DNA of 6,490 nucleotides from Deltaproteobacteria bacterium (GTDB lineage: Bacteria > Desulfobacterota > Desulfuromonadia > Geobacterales > Geobacteraceae), in contig JAJZQA010000156.1 of the NCBI GenBank assembly GCA_021810985.1, positions 1 to 6,490 of the forward strand. The letters run 5' to 3'. A program made the translations under genes and the position numbers. Positions 4,901 to 6,490 of the stretch are shown piece after piece (the first letter of the stretch is position 1; each line of letters opens with the position of its first letter). Under the pieces are notes generated by a model that saw only the letters and a program-made list of their open reading frames with translations, searched no databases and was not told the origin of the DNA.

Positions 4901-6260
4901 GCCCCCGGTAACAACCAAGAGCGTCTCGCAAGTCAATGATGAGCTGCTCTCCTCACTGCGCCCGCCCACCCTGGGCTGGTACCTGCTGGCCTTCTTTCTC
5001 GGGGCAGTGGTGGCCTGTGGTCTCGCCGCCTTCACCTGGCAAATGATGAACGGCATGTATGTTACCGGCAAAAACCGCCCGGTCATGTGGGGCTTCTACA
5101 TCACCGGCTTCGTCTTTTGGGTCGGCCTCTCCCATTCCGGCACCATGGTCTCCTCCATTCTGCGCCTTTCCCGGGCCCACTGGCGACGACCAATCCTGCG
5201 CGCGGCGGAGGCAATGACTGTTTTCTGCATTACCGTAGCCGGACTGTTTCCGCTGATCCACCTCGGACGCAACTGGACATTCTTCTATATGATCCCCTAC
5301 CCCAACCAGCGCGGGCTGTGGCCGAACTTCCGTTCACCGCTGTTATGGGACATGACTGCCATCACCGCCTACATCATCGGCAGCACTCTGTTCCTCTACC
5401 TGGGGTTGTTGCCGGACCTGGCCGTGGTCCGCGACAGAACCACAGGCTGGCGACACAAAGTGTACGCCGTTTTGGCCATGGGCTGGCGCGGCAGCGCCCG
5501 CGAATGGTCGATTTACCACAAGGCCTCGACCCTGATGGCGGCCCTGATCATCCCAGTGGCGGTCTCGGTGCACTCAATCGTAGCTTGGGACTTTGCCGTA
5601 ACCGTGGTGCCCGGCTGGCACAGCACGATTTTTCCCCCGTACTTCGTCATCGGGGCGATTCTTTCCGGTGTCGCCGCGGTAATTACCCTGATGATTATCA
5701 TCCGGAAGATTTTCCGTCTGGAAGAATATCTGACTCCGCTGCACTTCGACAACATGGGCAAACTGCTGCTGGTGATCTCCCTGCTCTGGACTTACGCCTA
5801 TTTCGTCGAGGTCCATATCACCTGGTATGCCCATGAACCGATTGAATGGGAAGTTTTCAGCTTTCTGTCCAGCAACTACACCCCGCAACTACTCATCATG
5901 CTGGTGGGCAATTCGTTGTTGCCGATCATCTTCCTCTGTTTCAGGAAGATGCGTCGTTCGATCGGTGTAATGTTGATGGTGTCACTATGGGTAAATGTCG
6001 CCATGTTCATCGAGCGATTCCTGATCATCGTGCCGACACTTTCCCACAAAAACATGCCCTTTGCCTGGGGAACCTACTCTCCTTCCCTGGTGGAGACCCT
6101 GGTAAACCTCGCCGCGCTGGCCGGTTTCGCCCTGCTCTTCACCCTGTTTGCCAAATTTTTCCCGATTGTGGCACTTTCCGATGTACGTGAACTCGAACTG
6201 CGTGAGGCCAAGGTCCCCATGGGGCGCGCCCGGCTGTCCTCGATCGCGGGGAAGGAGTGA
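4893..6260 (+). CDS. actC: NrfD/PsrC-type integral membrane quinol oxidoreductase subunit, ActC-like
   Basis: A 455-aa polytopic inner-membrane protein, the predicted site of (mena)quinol oxidation in ACIII and a candidate for proton translocation. Ten hydrophobic segments can be placed at about 27-49, 64-88, 104-124, 150-175, 211-234, 248-272, 288-310, 330-349, 356-381 and 398-424, forming two four-helix NrfD-like bundles plus two extra helices; this length matches ACIII-type NrfD proteins rather than the shorter eight-helix PsrC. Recognisable family blocks are GLSHSGTMVSSILRL (78-92), LIHLGRNWTFFYMIPYPN (121-138) and SVHSIVAWDF (225-234). His123 and Asp153 are candidate quinol-site residues by analogy with the His/Asp pair discussed for ActC structures, an assignment made by eye. 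The start overlaps the actB2 stop (ATGTCTGA), and actD begins 3 bp after its stop, so translation of the three is likely coupled. ActF, a related second NrfD, is less likely because this copy sits directly after B2. Confidence 0.9.
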   Translation: MSEPPVTTKSVSQVNDELLSSLRPPTLGWYLLAFFLGAVVACGLAAFTWQMMNGMYVTGKNRPVMWGFYITGFVFWVGLSHSGTMVSSILRLSRAHWRRPILRAAEAMTVFCITVAGLFPLIHLGRNWTFFYMIPYPNQRGLWPNFRSPLLWDMTAITAYIIGSTLFLYLGLLPDLAVVRDRTTGWRHKVYAVLAMGWRGSAREWSIYHKASTLMAALIIPVAVSVHSIVAWDFAVTVVPGWHSTIFPPYFVIGAILSGVAAVITLMIIIRKIFRLEEYLTPLHFDNMGKLLLVISLLWTYAYFVEVHITWYAHEPIEWEVFSFLSSNYTPQLLIMLVGNSLLPIIFLCFRKMRRSIGVMLMVSLWVNVAMFIERFLIIVPTLSHKNMPFAWGTYSPSLVETLVNLAALAGFALLFTLFAKFFPIVALSDVRELELREAKVPMGRARLSSIAGKE

Positions 6261-6263
6261 GTC

Positions 6264-6490
6264 ATGGAAATTCTGGGAATTTTCAGAGATTGCGAATCCG
6301 CGGCGACGGCGGTAGATGAACTGGTTCGGGTGGGCTTTACCGAAACGCAGATCGACTCTTTGACCTCGGCACCCTACCCTGACGGTGTCCTGGTCAGGAC
6401 CGAAGAGTCATCCCGGTTCCGCTGGCTGGCACTGGCCGGCGGGTTATCCGGAATTGTCGTCGGTTTTGCGCTGGCGGCCGGCACCGCCTG
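6264..6490 (+). CDS. actD: ActD-like (DUF3341-type) membrane protein, cut by the window end
   Basis: The first 75 codons are present and the gene runs off the window. The start is ATG 6264, with GAAGGAG (6251-6257) 6 nt upstream, overlapping the end of actC. Seen: an opening MEILGIFRDCESAATAVDEL, a soluble alpha/beta-like stretch of about 50 residues, the phrase SAPYPDGVL (about 38-46), and then the start of a hydrophobic segment WLALAGGLSGIVVGFALAAG (about 55-74). This matches the DUF3341/ActD layout of a short cytoplasmic domain followed by transmembrane helices. ActD is a small membrane subunit of ACIII of unclear role, contacting ActC. Sequence conservation is weak in this family, so the call leans on position as well as on the layout. 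Because it starts 3 bp after actC, it belongs to the same operon. Confidence 0.7.
   Translation, partial: MEILGIFRDCESAATAVDELVRVGFTETQIDSLTSAPYPDGVLVRTEESSRFRWLALAGGLSGIVVGFALAAGTA

Noticed and set aside
4181..5086. 301-aa open frame on the - strand opposite actB2 and actC
   Set aside because: It lies entirely opposite two well-supported genes with intact family motifs and is best explained as a GC-rich shadow frame.

Overview
The window reads as ordinary chromosomal DNA of a Gram-negative bacterium, GC-rich in its genes. It holds one methyltransferase gene, one long intergenic region, and the start of a respiratory operon, all on the + strand. A pentaheme cytochrome c, a Tat-exported lipoprotein and a c-type/iron-sulfur quinol complex point to an anaerobically or flexibly respiring organism. 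A deltaproteobacterium of the Geobacter/Desulfuromonas type is my best guess. That is inferred from gene content and style; no taxonomic marker is present.

Layout. Bases 19-1017 encode an ArsM-like SAM-dependent methyltransferase (332 aa). Bases 1018-1403 are non-coding and relatively AT-rich. They contain three inverted repeats, an extended -10-like element, a TTGACA promoter candidate and a 9-bp direct repeat. From about 1413 to the window edge runs a tight gene series with the order and domain content of alternative complex III (ACIII, Act): a membrane-anchored pentaheme cytochrome c (actA), a molybdopterin-oxidoreductase-like Tat lipoprotein (actB1), a ferredoxin-like subunit with four iron-sulfur motifs (actB2), a ten-helix NrfD/PsrC-type quinol subunit (actC), and the first 75 codons of a DUF3341/ActD-like protein cut by the window end. 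Spacings are 10 bp, 37 bp, an 8-bp overlap and 3 bp, so the genes are almost certainly co-transcribed.

How it should work. In known ACIII, ActC oxidises menaquinol in the membrane. Electrons pass through the iron-sulfur clusters of B2 to the hemes of the ActA/ActE cytochromes and on to a soluble carrier or terminal oxidase/reductase, with coupling to proton translocation. The ActD partner and the threonine-substituted (3Fe-4S) third cluster of B2 separate this locus from Psr- and Qrc-type relatives. It differs from the best-studied ACIII in that B1 and B2 are separate genes and B1 keeps an intact four-cysteine 4Fe-4S motif, while no obvious thiol, serine or selenocysteine Mo ligand is visible.

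The most unusual points are the hybrid character of B1, the cysteine pattern of the ArsM-like protein, and the structured intergenic region. I see no mobile element, CRISPR array, tRNA or rRNA.
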